Numbered from the stretch's first letter, positions 36,906 through 48,097 are shown. The stretch: 64,000 nucleotides of DNA from Ectopseudomonas khazarica (GCF_004521985.1 NZ_SBHZ01000001.1:1-64000); one strand, 5' to 3'. Numbers and translations: made by a program. The notes: generated from the letters alone by a model not told the origin.

Positions 36906-37505
36906 CTAGCTGGTGTAGACCGGGCCGACGCCCATGCCCCAGAGAATCACCGAACTGGCGATCATCGCCACCAGTACCACCAGACCGACCGCCAACACCG
37001 AGCTGGAGAACATGAAGCCTTCGTCCTCGGGGATGCTCATGAAGGTCGGTATGCCGACGTAGAGCAGGTAGACCGTGTAGCAGATGGCGATCGTACCCAC
37101 GACCATGCCCAGCCACAGGTGCGGGTACAGGGCCGCCAGGCCGCCGATGAACAGCGGGGTCGCGGTATAGGCGGCGAAGACGATGCATTGGGTCAGGCTG
37201 GGATTGGCATCGTAGGTGCGCGCCATCCAGTGGATGAAGGCGCCCATTACCGCGACGCCAGCGAGCATGGCCAGGTAGGACATGATGGTCATCACCATCG
37301 CACTGCCTTCGGTGAGCATCACCGGCGCTCGATCACCGATGGCCCAGCCGACCTGGGTGGTGCCGATGTAGGCTGAGATCGCGGGGATGGCCGCGAGGAT
37401 CAGCACGTGGGTCAGGTACATGTGGCTGATGGATTCTTCCTCGCCACGGATTTCTTGCCATTCTTGGTCGGGATGGGTGAAGAGCCCCCAAACGTGGTGG
37501 ATCAT
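36906..37505 (-). CDS. Yip1-family inner-membrane protein
   Basis: Protein of 199 residues starting HHVWGLFTHPDQEWQEIRGEEES, the typical Yip1 N-terminus, then five or six hydrophobic helices. ATG at 37505 is chosen because GAGGAGG lies 8 bases before it; the GTG three codons upstream overlaps that ribosome site. Function unknown. Rich in Met and Thr in the membrane part. Confidence 0.88.
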   Translation of the reverse strand: MIHHVWGLFTHPDQEWQEIRGEEESISHMYLTHVLILAAIPAISAYIGTTQVGWAIGDRAPVMLTEGSAMVMTIMSYLAMLAGVAVMGAFIHWMARTYDANPSLTQCIVFAAYTATPLFIGGLAALYPHLWLGMVVGTIAICYTVYLLYVGIPTFMSIPEDEGFMFSSSVLAVGLVVLVAMIASSVILWGMGVGPVYTS

Positions 37506-37672
37506 GCCAGACACCTCCTCATTCTTATGACGGTCGCCCCCCGCGGACGCCCGGCGCGCATGGGCAGCGCCACCGGGTGACCAAGCCGAATCAATGCGAC
37601 CTTATGTCGCAGTATAGGCAGGGGCTGGAGCAGGCGTGGTGCCTGGCTTTAGAGCAAATCGCTCTCTCTGGA

Positions 37673-38266
37673 TCAGCGGTAATAGCGCTCTAGAATTTCC
37701 ATCGCCAGATTGATCGACTGCAACCGCTCTGTGCTGCCGCCTCGGTCGGGGTGGTGCTGGCTGACCATCTGCCGATAGCGTTGCTTGATCCTTGGCAGGT
37801 CGAGGGCCCGCTCGTCGTCCAGTTCGAACAGCTCCAGCGCGGCCTGCTTCTCGTCGCCACCCTGCATGCGCGTCCAGAAGCTGGTCAGCAGGCGTTCGAC
37901 GTCGCGCTCGTCGGTATCGCGCAGCTGGCTCATGTCGAGGTAGTAGTCACGCAGCTCGTCACGCTCGCTCAGCGCAGCGGCGCCGGGCTCGTACGGCAGC
38001 AGGCGAATGCACAGCGGGCTGATCTGCAGCAGGTGACTGCCCTGCTGCCAGAGCCGCTCGCGCAGGCGATACAGGGCGTTGAACAGCAGGAAATGGGTGC
38101 GGAACAGCACCAGCTTGTCGGCCAGCGGCAGGTTGGGGATATGGCCGCTGTGGCGCTCTTTCAGTTGCTGGATCAGCGCGTATTCGGCAAGCCCCTCGGG
38201 AGCGGCCTGCAGCAGTTGCAGCACCTGTTCGGCGAGGTCCTGGGTGGGGTCTAGGTCGTCATTCAT
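37673..38266 (-). CDS. DnaJ-domain protein (C-terminal J domain, DNAJC-like)
   Basis: Soluble protein of 197 residues whose last about 55 residues are a J domain: DLPRIKQRYRQMVSQHHPDRGGSTERLQSINLAMEIL, with the HPD tripeptide intact (about 179), so it can probably stimulate an Hsp70. The N-terminal 140 residues form a helical domain starting LDPTQDLAEQVLQLLQAAPEGLAEYALIQ, known as DUF3530-unrelated 'DNA-J related' in my memory; this name is uncertain. Divergent from ttcA. Confidence 0.87.
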   Translation of the reverse strand: MNDDLDPTQDLAEQVLQLLQAAPEGLAEYALIQQLKERHSGHIPNLPLADKLVLFRTHFLLFNALYRLRERLWQQGSHLLQISPLCIRLLPYEPGAAALSERDELRDYYLDMSQLRDTDERDVERLLTSFWTRMQGGDEKQAALELFELDDERALDLPRIKQRYRQMVSQHHPDRGGSTERLQSINLAMEILERYYR

Positions 38267-38367
38267 CGGCCGAGCCTAGCATTTCGTTGCCGGTGGGGTA
38301 GGGGCGAGACGCCATTGTGCGTAAAATGTCGCGCTTTCGTTCCCACCCCCTCGGATCTCGACGCACC

Positions 38368-39192
38368 ATGGGCACCCTTTCGGTCAACCAGAACAAACTG
38401 CAGAAGCGCATTCGCCGCCTGGCCGGCGAGGCCATCACCGATTTCAACATGATCGAGGATGGCGACAAGGTGATGGTCTGCCTGTCCGGCGGCAAGGACA
38501 GCTACACCATGCTCGACGTGCTGCTGTACCTGCAGAAGGTGGCGCCGATCAAGTTCGAGATCGTCGCGGTGAACATGGACCAGAAGCAGCCCGGTTTCCC
38601 CGAGCACGTGCTGCCGGCCTATCTGGAATCCATCGGTGTGCAGTACCACATCATCGAGAAGGACACCTACTCGGTGGTCAAGGAGAAGATTCCCGAGGGC
38701 AAGACCACCTGCTCGCTGTGCTCGCGCCTGCGTCGCGGCACGCTGTACACCTACGCCGACGAGATCGGTGCGACCAAGATGGCGCTGGGCCACCACCGCG
38801 ACGACATCCTGGAAACCTTCTTCCTCAACATGTTCTACGGCGGCACGCTCAAGGCCATGCCGCCCAAGCTGCTCTCCGACGACGGCCGCAACGTGGTGAT
38901 CCGCCCGCTGGCCTACTGCGCCGAGGCGGACATCGAGGCCTACAGCCAGCTCAAGGAATTCCCCATCATCCCGTGCAACCTGTGCGGTTCGCAGGAGAAC
39001 CTGCAGCGCCAGGTGGTCAAGGAGATGCTGCAGGAGTGGGAGCGCAAGAGCCCCGGCCGTGTCGAGATCATGTTCCGCGCCCTGCAGAACGTGCACCCGT
39101 CGCAACTGGCCGACCGCAACCTGTTCGACTTCAGGAGCCTGAAGATCGACGATAGCGCCACCCCGCGCTTTCTCGATGTGATGAGCCTGTAA
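38368..39192 (+). CDS. ttcA: tRNA 2-thiocytidine(32) synthetase TtcA
   Basis: Adds sulfur to C32 of certain tRNAs. 274 residues from the ATG at 38368. PP-loop ATPase motif SGGKDS (about 39-44) and Fe-S cysteine pairs C115-x-x-C118 ([11 protein letters not shown]) and C203-x-x-C206 (CNLCGSQEN). [20 protein letters not shown] is the family signature. Its last 16 codons are copied downstream in tandem (39146-39519). Confidence 0.96.
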   Translation: MGTLSVNQNKLQKRIRRLAGEAITDFNMIEDGDKVMVCLSGGKDSYTMLDVLLYLQKVAPIKFEIVAVNMDQKQPGFPEHVLPAYLESIGVQYHIIEKDTYSVVKEKIPEGKTTCSLCSRLRRGTLYTYADEIGATKMALGHHRDDILETFFLNMFYGGTLKAMPPKLLSDDGRNVVIRPLAYCAEADIEAYSQLKEFPIIPCNLCGSQENLQRQVVKEMLQEWERKSPGRVEIMFRALQNVHPSQLADRNLFDFRSLKIDDSATPRFLDVMSL

Positions 39193-39519
39193 CCGGGGTG
39201 GGGTGGATCACGCTTCACCAATCCACCGTGCGGCCGTTGGTGGATGTAAGAAGCGACATCCACCCTACGGGTCGACGACAGCGCCACCCCGCGCTTTCTC
39301 GATGTGATGAGCCTGTAACCGGGGTGGGGTGGATCACGTTTCACCGATCCACCGTGCAGGGGCATTGGTGGATGTAAAAGGCGACATCCACCCTACGGGT
39401 CGACGACAGCGCCATGCTGCGCTTTCCCGATGTGTGAGCCTGTAACCGGGGTAGGGTGGATCACGCTTCACCGATCCACCTTGCTGGGGCCATCGGTGGA
39501 TGCAGGAACCGACATCCAT
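39146..39519 (+). repeat. Three tandem copies of the ttcA 3' end plus a palindromic intergenic element
   Basis: Units start at 39146, 39272 and 39400 (126 bp, 128 bp and a degenerate about 120 bp). Each begins with TCGACGA, contains the last ttcA codons and stop, then GGGGTGGGGTGGATCACG and a pair of inverted GTGGATC/GATCCAC-type arms and ends ACATCCACCCTACGGG. Copies 2 and 3 lie outside the gene, so part of the ttcA terminus was duplicated with the element. Copy 3 has diverged most. Confidence 0.9.
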
Positions 39520-39537
39520 GCCGCGTCGCATGGGTGC

Positions 39538-39567
39538 TTGCCAGGCCGCCAGGGCCTGGAGTAAGGT
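39538..39567 (+). promoter_or_regulatory. Candidate sigma-70 promoter for the aromatic leader
   Basis: TTGCCA (39538) and TAAGGT (39562) with an 18-base spacer, about 25 bases before the leader ATG at 39592. The -10 element is weak, so this is a positional proposal. Confidence 0.4.
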
Positions 39568-39591
39568 TCAGCCATCGTTCTGGAGAATTCC

Positions 39592-39723
39592 ATGTCTGTC
39601 AGCCACAACCTCCTGTCCATGCTGCAAGCCGGTGCCTCTCGCGCCGCGCTGGCTCGTGCGCAGGCGCTCGTGGCGGCGGCGTATTATTTCTTTGGGTATT
39701 GGTTTAGCCACAGGCGCGCCTGA
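39592..39723 (+). CDS. Putative leader peptide with Tyr/Phe/Trp codon run (attenuator)
   Basis: A 43-codon ORF with a good ribosome site (TGGAGAATTCC). Near its end it reads Tyr-Tyr-Phe-Phe-Gly-Tyr-Trp-Phe, seven aromatic codons in eight (39682-39705), then SHRRA and stop. A perfect terminator begins 53 bases later, and DAHP synthase, the entry enzyme to Phe/Tyr/Trp, follows. This is the layout of transcription attenuation controlled by aminoacyl-tRNA supply. Function is inferred. Confidence 0.72.
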   Translation: MSVSHNLLSMLQAGASRAALARAQALVAAAYYFFGYWFSHRRA

Positions 39724-39775
39724 TACCCCACAGGCGGCCTAGCAGAACAGGGTCGCCACCAGAGACGTTTTCCAG

Positions 39776-39817
39776 AAAACCCCCGGTCGGCAACCCGACC
39801 GGGGGTTTTGTTTTTTC
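39776..39817 (+). terminator. Attenuator-type rho-independent terminator before DAHP synthase
   Basis: Perfect 15-bp stem (39776-39790 and 39795-39809, core ACCCCCGGTCGG) with a 4-base loop, followed by GTTTTTT. It lies between the aromatic leader peptide and the biosynthetic gene. GGTCG at 39751-39755 could pair with CGACC in the 3' arm as part of an antiterminator; pairing energies were not computed. Confidence 0.9.
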
Positions 39818-39850
39818 GGTCGAAAAAGACCACGTATCGAGGACATGCAG

Positions 39851-39940
39851 ATGAACCGTTATTACCGCAACTACCGCTACGACTGGCGATTTAGCAGCGT
39901 TACCGCCGCCCCGACACCTTTGCAACGAACACTCAGCTAG
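39851..39940 (+). CDS. Second aromatic-rich mini-ORF upstream of DAHP synthase
   Basis: A 29-codon ORF starting MNRYYRNYRYDWRFSS, with four Tyr, one Trp and one Phe in the first 14 codons, preceded by GAGGACATGCAG (an in-frame ATG also at 39845). It lies after the terminator and ends 44 bases before the DAHP synthase ATG. It may be a second sensing peptide or a translational coupler; no homologue is known to me. Confidence 0.55.
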   Translation: MNRYYRNYRYDWRFSSVTAAPTPLQRTLS

Positions 39941-39984
39941 CGCCGCCGCGGCACCGACCGCGCCGGCCAAGGAACCGCCAGATC

Positions 39985-41046
39985 ATGAACGCATCCGTCT
40001 CCGCTCAACTCGCTTCCCACGCCACCTCCATCGTCCGTCGCAGCGCCCAGCCGCTGCCCAGTCCCGCCGTCCTGCGCCAGCGCCTGCCGTTGCCCAGTCT
40101 GCTTGCCGAACGCATCTGCGCCGACCGTGCCGCCATCCGTGCCGTGCTCGATGGCGAGGATTCGCGTCTGCTCGTCGTCGTCGGCCCGTGCTCCCTGCAT
40201 GACCCGGTCTCGGCTCTCGAGTATGCCGAGCGCCTGGCGGAACTCGCGCCTCAGGTCGACGACCAGCTGTTGCTGGTGATGCGCGCCTACGTGGAGAAGC
40301 CGCGTACCACCGTGGGCTGGAAGGGCCTGCTGTACGACCCGCATCTCGACGGCAGTGGCGACATGGCCGAGGGGCTGCGCCAGTCGCGGCAACTGATGCT
40401 GGATATCCTGGCGCGCGGCCTGCCACTGGCGACCGAGTTGCTGCAACCGCTGGCTGCCGGCTACTTCGATGACCTGCTCGGCTGGGCGGCGATTGGCGCG
40501 CGCACCAGCGAATCGCAGGTGCACCGCGAGATGGTCAGCGGCCTGGACCTGCCGGTCGGCTTCAAGAACGGCACCGATGGCAGCGTCGCCATCGCCTGCG
40601 ACGCCATGCGTTCGGCTGCGCACCCGCACCAGCACTTCGGTATCGATGAGCTTGGCCACCCGGCACTGCTGCACACCGCCGGCAACCCCGATACCCATCT
40701 GGTGCTGCGCGGTGGCCACGGTGCGCCCAACCACGATGCCGCCAGTGTCGCCGCCGCGCGCGACGCGCTGCAGCGTCAGGGCATAGCGCCGCGCATCATG
40801 GTCGATTGCAGCCATGCCAACAGCGGCAAGGACCCGCTGCGTCAGCCGGCGGTGCTGGACAGCGTGATCGACCAGCGCCTGGCCGGCGATCTCAGCCTGC
40901 GCGGGGTGATGCTGGAGAGTCACCTGTTCGACGGCTGCCAGGCGCTTTCCGGCGAGCTGCGCTACGGTGTCTCGATCACCGATGGCTGCCTGGGCTGGAG
41001 CGCGACCGAGGTCGCCCTGCGTCAGGCGGCCGAACGCCTGCGCTAG
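39985..41046 (+). CDS. 3-deoxy-7-phosphoheptulonate synthase (DAHP synthase, class I)
   Basis: Condenses PEP and erythrose 4-phosphate in the first step of aromatic amino acid synthesis. 353 residues of the AroG/F/H type: VVVGPCSLHDPVSALEYAERL, MRAYVEKPRTTVGWKGLLYDP, GARTSESQVHREM, FKNGTDGSVAIACDAM and DCSHANSGKDPLRQ (metal and PEP ligands). The isozyme (Phe-, Tyr- or Trp-sensitive) cannot be told by eye. Preceded by two aromatic-rich short ORFs and a terminator, so it is probably attenuation-controlled. ATG at 39985 follows AAGGA. Confidence 0.94.
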   Translation: MNASVSAQLASHATSIVRRSAQPLPSPAVLRQRLPLPSLLAERICADRAAIRAVLDGEDSRLLVVVGPCSLHDPVSALEYAERLAELAPQVDDQLLLVMRAYVEKPRTTVGWKGLLYDPHLDGSGDMAEGLRQSRQLMLDILARGLPLATELLQPLAAGYFDDLLGWAAIGARTSESQVHREMVSGLDLPVGFKNGTDGSVAIACDAMRSAAHPHQHFGIDELGHPALLHTAGNPDTHLVLRGGHGAPNHDAASVAAARDALQRQGIAPRIMVDCSHANSGKDPLRQPAVLDSVIDQRLAGDLSLRGVMLESHLFDGCQALSGELRYGVSITDGCLGWSATEVALRQAAERLR

Positions 41047-41148
41047 GGGCGCCCGCCGATCCGCGAGCGGCAGTGCCTTCGGGCGGGACTTGAGTGTTCG
41101 GCGAACTGCGTGCAGGCTTCGTCACTGGTTTCAGCAAGGATTCGATTC

Positions 41149-41820
41149 ATGCGTGATTACAAGTGGCTGCACGCGTTCTGCCTCAATCGCTTCGGTTCGG
41201 AGAAGGCGCTGCAGGCGATGCTGCCGCAGCCGTGCAGCGAGGCCGAGCTGCGCGCATTGAGCGACGACCGCTACCTGTCGTTGATCAGCCTGCGCATCTT
41301 CCGCGCAGGGCTCAAGCACAGCCTGGTGGACGCCAAGTGGCCGGCGTTCGAGGAGGTGTTCTTCGGTTTCGACCCGGAGAAGGTGGTGCTGATGGGCGGC
41401 GAGCGCCTGGAGAACCTGATGCAGGACGCGCGTCTGATTCGCCATCTGGGCAAGTTGAAGAGCGTGCCGCGCAACGCCCAGTTCATCCTCGATGTCCGTC
41501 GCGAGAAAGGCAGCTTCGGTGCCCTCGTCGCGGACTGGCCGGCAAGCGATATCGTCGGTCTGTGGAAGTACCTGGCCAAGCACGGCAGCCAGTTGGGCGG
41601 GCTGTCCGCACCGCGCTTCCTGCGCATGGTCGGCAAGGATACCTTCGTGCCCACCGATGACATGGTGGCGGCGCTCAAGGCCCAGGGCATCATCGACAAG
41701 GCGCCGACCAGCCAGAAGGATCTGGCTGCCGTTCAGGCGGCCTTCAATCAATGGCACGCCGAGAGCGGCCGGCCACTGTGTCAGCTATCGGTCATGCTGG
41801 CGCATACGGTCAATCACTGA
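41149..41820 (+). CDS. DNA-3-methyladenine glycosylase I-like protein
   Basis: Soluble protein of 223 residues resembling the Tag-type glycosylase family: DYKWLHAFCLNRFGSEKALQAML, YLSLISLRIFRAGLKHSLVDAKWPAFEEVFFGFDPEKV (HhH-like helices with the conserved W-P-F), LIRHLGKLKSVPRNAQFILD. The N- and C-terminal zinc-binding Cys/His pattern of true Tag (Cys4/His17/His175/Cys179) is not evident, so it is a divergent member and activity is unproven. ATG at 41149 follows CAAGGATTCG. Its last 11 bases overlap the convergent YheU gene. Confidence 0.8.
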   Translation: MRDYKWLHAFCLNRFGSEKALQAMLPQPCSEAELRALSDDRYLSLISLRIFRAGLKHSLVDAKWPAFEEVFFGFDPEKVVLMGGERLENLMQDARLIRHLGKLKSVPRNAQFILDVRREKGSFGALVADWPASDIVGLWKYLAKHGSQLGGLSAPRFLRMVGKDTFVPTDDMVAALKAQGIIDKAPTSQKDLAAVQAAFNQWHAESGRPLCQLSVMLAHTVNH

Positions 41821-42091
41821 AGTCGTCGTTCAGCGCATCCAGCCACTCTTTCGGCACGTCGCGTTTCATCGCCAGCTGGCACTGCTGGCTGTCGGGATCG
41901 AACACGATCACCGCCTCGCCCTTGTCCAGGGCGCGGCGCACGCGCTGGACGCGGGTCTCCAGCGGGGTTTCGTCACCGTTGTCGGTACCGTCGCGGGTGA
42001 CGAAGTCTTCGATCAGGGCGGTGAGGGTGTCGGCTTGCAGCAGGTGGGCGGGAATCAGCACAGCGAACGGGCTCCAGTGGCAGGCGCTCAT
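41810..42091 (-). CDS. YheU-family small protein
   Basis: Protein of 93 residues with IPAHLLQADTLTALIEDFVTRDGTDNGDETPLETRV, matching the YheU consensus (IPxxxLxxxTLxxLIExFVxREGTDYG), then QRVRRALDKGEAVIVFDPDSQ. Soluble; role unknown. ATG at 42091. It converges on the glycosylase gene with an 11-base overlap of the two 3' ends. Confidence 0.85.
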   Translation of the reverse strand: MSACHWSPFAVLIPAHLLQADTLTALIEDFVTRDGTDNGDETPLETRVQRVRRALDKGEAVIVFDPDSQQCQLAMKRDVPKEWLDALNDDFSD

Positions 42092-42132
42092 GATAGAGGC
42101 AGAGCGCCTGCCGCCGCGAGCCTCTGCCGATG

Positions 42133-44877
<2,745 letters not shown>

Positions 44878-44974
44878 CCGTGAACCTCAGAAGGCCATGT
44901 GCATGGCCGGAAGTCGTTTTAACGTCGCATGGCGACGACCCGCAGGTTGGCCAAGGTGCTGGCGGCCATAAAAA

Positions 44975-44992
44975 GGGGAGCCTGAGCTCCCC
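44975..44992 (-). terminator. Terminator of the leftward NAGGN operon
   Basis: Stem GGGGAGC/GCTCCCC with a 4-base loop; on the minus strand it runs into CTTTTTATGG. It lies 43 bases after the peptidase stop. Confidence 0.85.
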
Positions 44993-45034
44993 CTGTCGTC
45001 CTTCGTGCCACTTTGCCCTTATGTGGGAAACCCT

Positions 45035-46234
45035 TCAAGCATCCCGATCATGTTGCTTGACCAGGCTGTCCACCGGCGGCACCCGGGTGCCGCTTTCCAT
45101 CTGCGCATCGTGCTCCAGCTGATGGCTGAAATGCTCCAGCGAACCCTGGGCGGGCTGGGCGTCGCTGGCGAACACAGGCGGGCTCATCATGTAGGCGGTG
45201 AGCAGGCTGCTGAGCGCCTTGAGGCTGTCGATGTGCGTACGCTCGTAGCCGTGGGTGGCATCGCAGCCGAAGGCCAGCAGCGCCGTGCGGATATCGTGGC
45301 CGGCGGCGACGGCGGACTGGGCATCGCTGTGGTAGTAGCGGAACAGGTCGCGGCGCACCGCCACCTCCTGTTCGGCGGCCAGGCGCAGCAGCTGGCGGGA
45401 CAGGTGGTAGTCGTAGGGGCCGCCGGAGTCCTGCATGGCCACGCTGACGGCATGCTCGCTGGATTGCTGACCGGGCGCGACCGGGGCGATGTCGATACCG
45501 ACGAATTCGCTGACGTCCCAGGGCAGGGCGGCGGCGGCGCCGGAGCCGACTTCCTCGGTGATGGTGAACAGCGGGTGGCAGTCGATCAGCGGTTGCAGGC
45601 CGTGGTCGCGAATGAGCTTGAGCGACGTCAGCAGGGCGGCCACGCCGGCCTTGTCGTCCAGGTGACGGGCGCTGATGTGACCGCTTTCGGAGAACTCCGG
45701 CAGGGGGTCGAAGGCGACGAAGTCACCCACCGAGATGCCCAGCGAGTCGCAGTCGGCACGGGTGGCGCAGTAGGCGTCCAGGCGCAGCTCGACGTGGTCC
45801 CAGCTGATCGGCAGGGTGTCGACCGCCGTGTTGAAGGCGTGTCCGGACGCCATCAGCGGCAGCACGCTGCCACGGATCACGCCGTTGTCGGTGAACAGGC
45901 TGACTCGGCTGCCCTCGGCGAAGCGGCTCGACCAGCACCCCACCGGGGCCAGGCCGAGGCGGCCGTTGTCCTTGATCTCGCGGACGATGGCGCCGATGGT
46001 ATCCAGGTGTGCGGAGACGGCGCGGTCAAAGCGTTCGTATTCGCTCTGGCGCCCGCGCAACGTGGCGCGGATGGTGCCGCGACGGGTCAGTTCGAAGGGG
46101 ATTTCCAGCTCTTCCAGGCGCTCGGCGACGTAGCGCACGATGGTGTCGGTGAAGCCGGTCGGGCTGGGGATGGCGAGCATCTCCAGCAGCACCTTCTGCA
46201 GGTAGTCGAGATCGGGTTCGGGTAGTTGTTGCAT
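45035..46234 (-). CDS. NAGGN-system M42-family metallopeptidase
   Basis: Cocatalytic metalloaminopeptidase-fold protein of 399 residues, third gene of the NAGGN osmolyte locus. Metal-site sequences: SAHLDTIG (His), HISARHLDDKAGV (Asp), TITEEVGSGAA (Glu pair), GIDIAPV (Asp) and the terminal CDATHGYERTH (His). It may recycle or process the dipeptide osmolyte, but its exact substrate is not established. ATG at 46234 follows GAGGAGCTTGT. Coupled to the synthetase gene by 64 bp. Confidence 0.92.
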   Translation of the reverse strand: MQQLPEPDLDYLQKVLLEMLAIPSPTGFTDTIVRYVAERLEELEIPFELTRRGTIRATLRGRQSEYERFDRAVSAHLDTIGAIVREIKDNGRLGLAPVGCWSSRFAEGSRVSLFTDNGVIRGSVLPLMASGHAFNTAVDTLPISWDHVELRLDAYCATRADCDSLGISVGDFVAFDPLPEFSESGHISARHLDDKAGVAALLTSLKLIRDHGLQPLIDCHPLFTITEEVGSGAAAALPWDVSEFVGIDIAPVAPGQQSSEHAVSVAMQDSGGPYDYHLSRQLLRLAAEQEVAVRRDLFRYYHSDAQSAVAAGHDIRTALLAFGCDATHGYERTHIDSLKALSSLLTAYMMSPPVFASDAQPAQGSLEHFSHQLEHDAQMESGTRVPPVDSLVKQHDRDA

Positions 46235-46298
46235 ACAAGCTCCTCGGCGTTTGAGTCTTCCCACTCCCGTTCGCGGGAGTGGGCCGGGGGAGTGGGGT

Positions 46299-48038
46299 TC
46301 AGCTCGTGGCCTGGCTCAGCGGGAACAGCAGGTCGACGAAGCGCTCGGCGGTCGGCTGCGGTTCATGGTTGGCCAGGCCGGCGCGCTCGTTGGCTTCGAT
46401 GAACACGTAGTCGGGCTGGTCGGCGGCCGGCACCAGCAGGTCGAGGCCGACCACCGGGATCTCCAGCGCACGCGCTGCCTTGATCGCGGCATCGCGCAGC
46501 TTCGGATGCAGGATCGCGGTGACGTCCTCCAGCGTGCCGCCGGTGTGCAGGTTGGCGGTCTTGCGCACCGCCAGGCGCTGTCCGGCGGGCAGCACGCTGT
46601 CGTAGTCCAGGCCGGCGCCGTGCAGGGTGCGCAGGGTCTCGGCGTCCTTGGGAATGCGGCTCTCGCCGCCGGTGGCGGCCTGGCGGCGACGGCTCTGCGC
46701 GTCGATCAACTCACCGATGCTGTGGCGGCCGTCACCGATGATTTCGGCCGGGCGGCGGATCGCGGCGGCGACGACTTCATAGCCGATCACCAGCACGCGC
46801 AGGTCGTGGCCGGCGTGGTAGCTCTCCAGCAGCACGCGCTGGTCGAACACCCGTGCGCGTTCGATCGCTTCCTGCACCTCGCCGGGCGTGCGCAGGTCCA
46901 CGGCGACGCCCTGGCCTTGTTCGCCATCGACCGGCTTGACCACCACCGAGCCGTGTTCGGCGAGAAACGCGGCATTGTCCTCGGCGCTGCCTGCGAGGCG
47001 CTGGTCGGGCACGCTGAGCTGTGCCCGCGACAGCGCGCGGTGGGTCAGGCGCTTGTCCTGGCACAGGGTCATGCTCACCGCGCTGGTCAGGTCGCACAGC
47101 GATTCGCGGCAGCGGATGCGCCGGCCGCCATGACTGAGGGTGAACAGCCCGGCCTCGGCGTCGTCCACCTGCACCTCGATGCCACGGCGCAGGGCTTCGT
47201 CGACGATGATGCGTGCATAGGGATTGAGTTCGGCCTGCGGTCCGGGGCCGAGGAACAGCGGCTGGTTGATCCCGTTCTTGCGCTTGAGGCTGAAGGTCTG
47301 CAACTCGCGGAAGCCCAGCTTGGCGTACAGCCGCTTGGCCTGCTTGTTGTCGTGCAGCACCGACAGGTCGAGGTAGCTCAGGCCACGGCTCATGCCGTGC
47401 TCGATCAGGTGGCGCACCAGCACTTCGCCGACGCCCGGCCGGCTGCACTGCGGGTCGACCGCCAGGCACCAGAGGCTGCTGCCGTTTTCCGGGTCGCGGA
47501 AGGCGCGCTGGTGATTGAGACCCATGACGCTGCCGATCACCGAGCCGCTGTCCTCGTCCTCGGCCAGCCAGTAGGTCGGGCCGCCGTCGTTGTAGGGAGT
47601 GAGCTTGTCCGCATCGATCGGCAGCATGCCGCGGGTCTGGTACAGGCAGTTGATCGCCTGCCAGTCCGCCTCGCTCTGCGCGCGGCGGATGCGGAAACCG
47701 CGAAAGCTGCGACGTGCCGGCCGGTAGTCGGTGAACCACAGGCGCAGGGTGTCGGACGGGTCGAGGAACAGCTGTTGCGGGGCGTGGGCCAGCACCTGGT
47801 GCGGGGCGGCGACGTACAGGGCGATGTCGCGCTCGCCGGGTTGTTCGTTGAGCAGGGCTTCGGCCAGCGCCGTGGCATCCGGGTAGGTGTGGCCGATCAG
47901 CAGTCGCCCCCAGCCGCAGTGGATGGCCTGCGGCTGGCTGGGCTGGCTGCTGTGGTCCTCGGCCAGACGCGCCTGCAGACGTTCGTAGGAGGGTGTCTGG
48001 CCGCGGATCAGGCGTTGGTTAAAGGCAGGGGAGCGCAT
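46299..48038 (-). CDS. ngg: N-acetylglutaminylglutamine synthetase (GNAT + ATP-grasp)
   Basis: Fused enzyme of 579 residues. The N-terminal part (about 110-255) is a GNAT acetyltransferase: SSLWCLAVDPQCSRPGVGEVLVRHLIEHG and LSVLHDNKQAKRLYAKLGF. The C-terminal part (about 300-575) is ATP-grasp: VVVKPVDGEQGQGV, LLESYHAGHDLRVLVIG and GLDLLVP...FIEANERAGLANH. Together they make N-acetyl-glutaminyl-glutamine, precursor of the osmolyte NAGGN, known in Pseudomonas and rhizobia. ATG at 48038 follows TAAGGACAACTC. Confidence 0.94.
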   Translation of the reverse strand: MRSPAFNQRLIRGQTPSYERLQARLAEDHSSQPSQPQAIHCGWGRLLIGHTYPDATALAEALLNEQPGERDIALYVAAPHQVLAHAPQQLFLDPSDTLRLWFTDYRPARRSFRGFRIRRAQSEADWQAINCLYQTRGMLPIDADKLTPYNDGGPTYWLAEDEDSGSVIGSVMGLNHQRAFRDPENGSSLWCLAVDPQCSRPGVGEVLVRHLIEHGMSRGLSYLDLSVLHDNKQAKRLYAKLGFRELQTFSLKRKNGINQPLFLGPGPQAELNPYARIIVDEALRRGIEVQVDDAEAGLFTLSHGGRRIRCRESLCDLTSAVSMTLCQDKRLTHRALSRAQLSVPDQRLAGSAEDNAAFLAEHGSVVVKPVDGEQGQGVAVDLRTPGEVQEAIERARVFDQRVLLESYHAGHDLRVLVIGYEVVAAAIRRPAEIIGDGRHSIGELIDAQSRRRQAATGGESRIPKDAETLRTLHGAGLDYDSVLPAGQRLAVRKTANLHTGGTLEDVTAILHPKLRDAAIKAARALEIPVVGLDLLVPAADQPDYVFIEANERAGLANHEPQPTAERFVDLLFPLSQATS

Positions 48039-48097
48039 GAGTTGTCCTTAATCTCTACCTCCGGTCTGGGCCGGATCGAGTGTTGAGTCGCGACAAC

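Noticed and set aside
38940..39531. Minus-strand frames with repeated peptide over ttcA end
   Set aside because: The repeated peptide ([24 protein letters not shown]) is a translation of the tandem DNA repeat, not a protein repeat.
39592..39940. CRISPR-like or toxin-antitoxin reading of the two short ORFs before DAHP synthase
   Set aside because: No repeats, no hydrophobic toxin pattern; aromatic codon runs plus terminator fit attenuation better.
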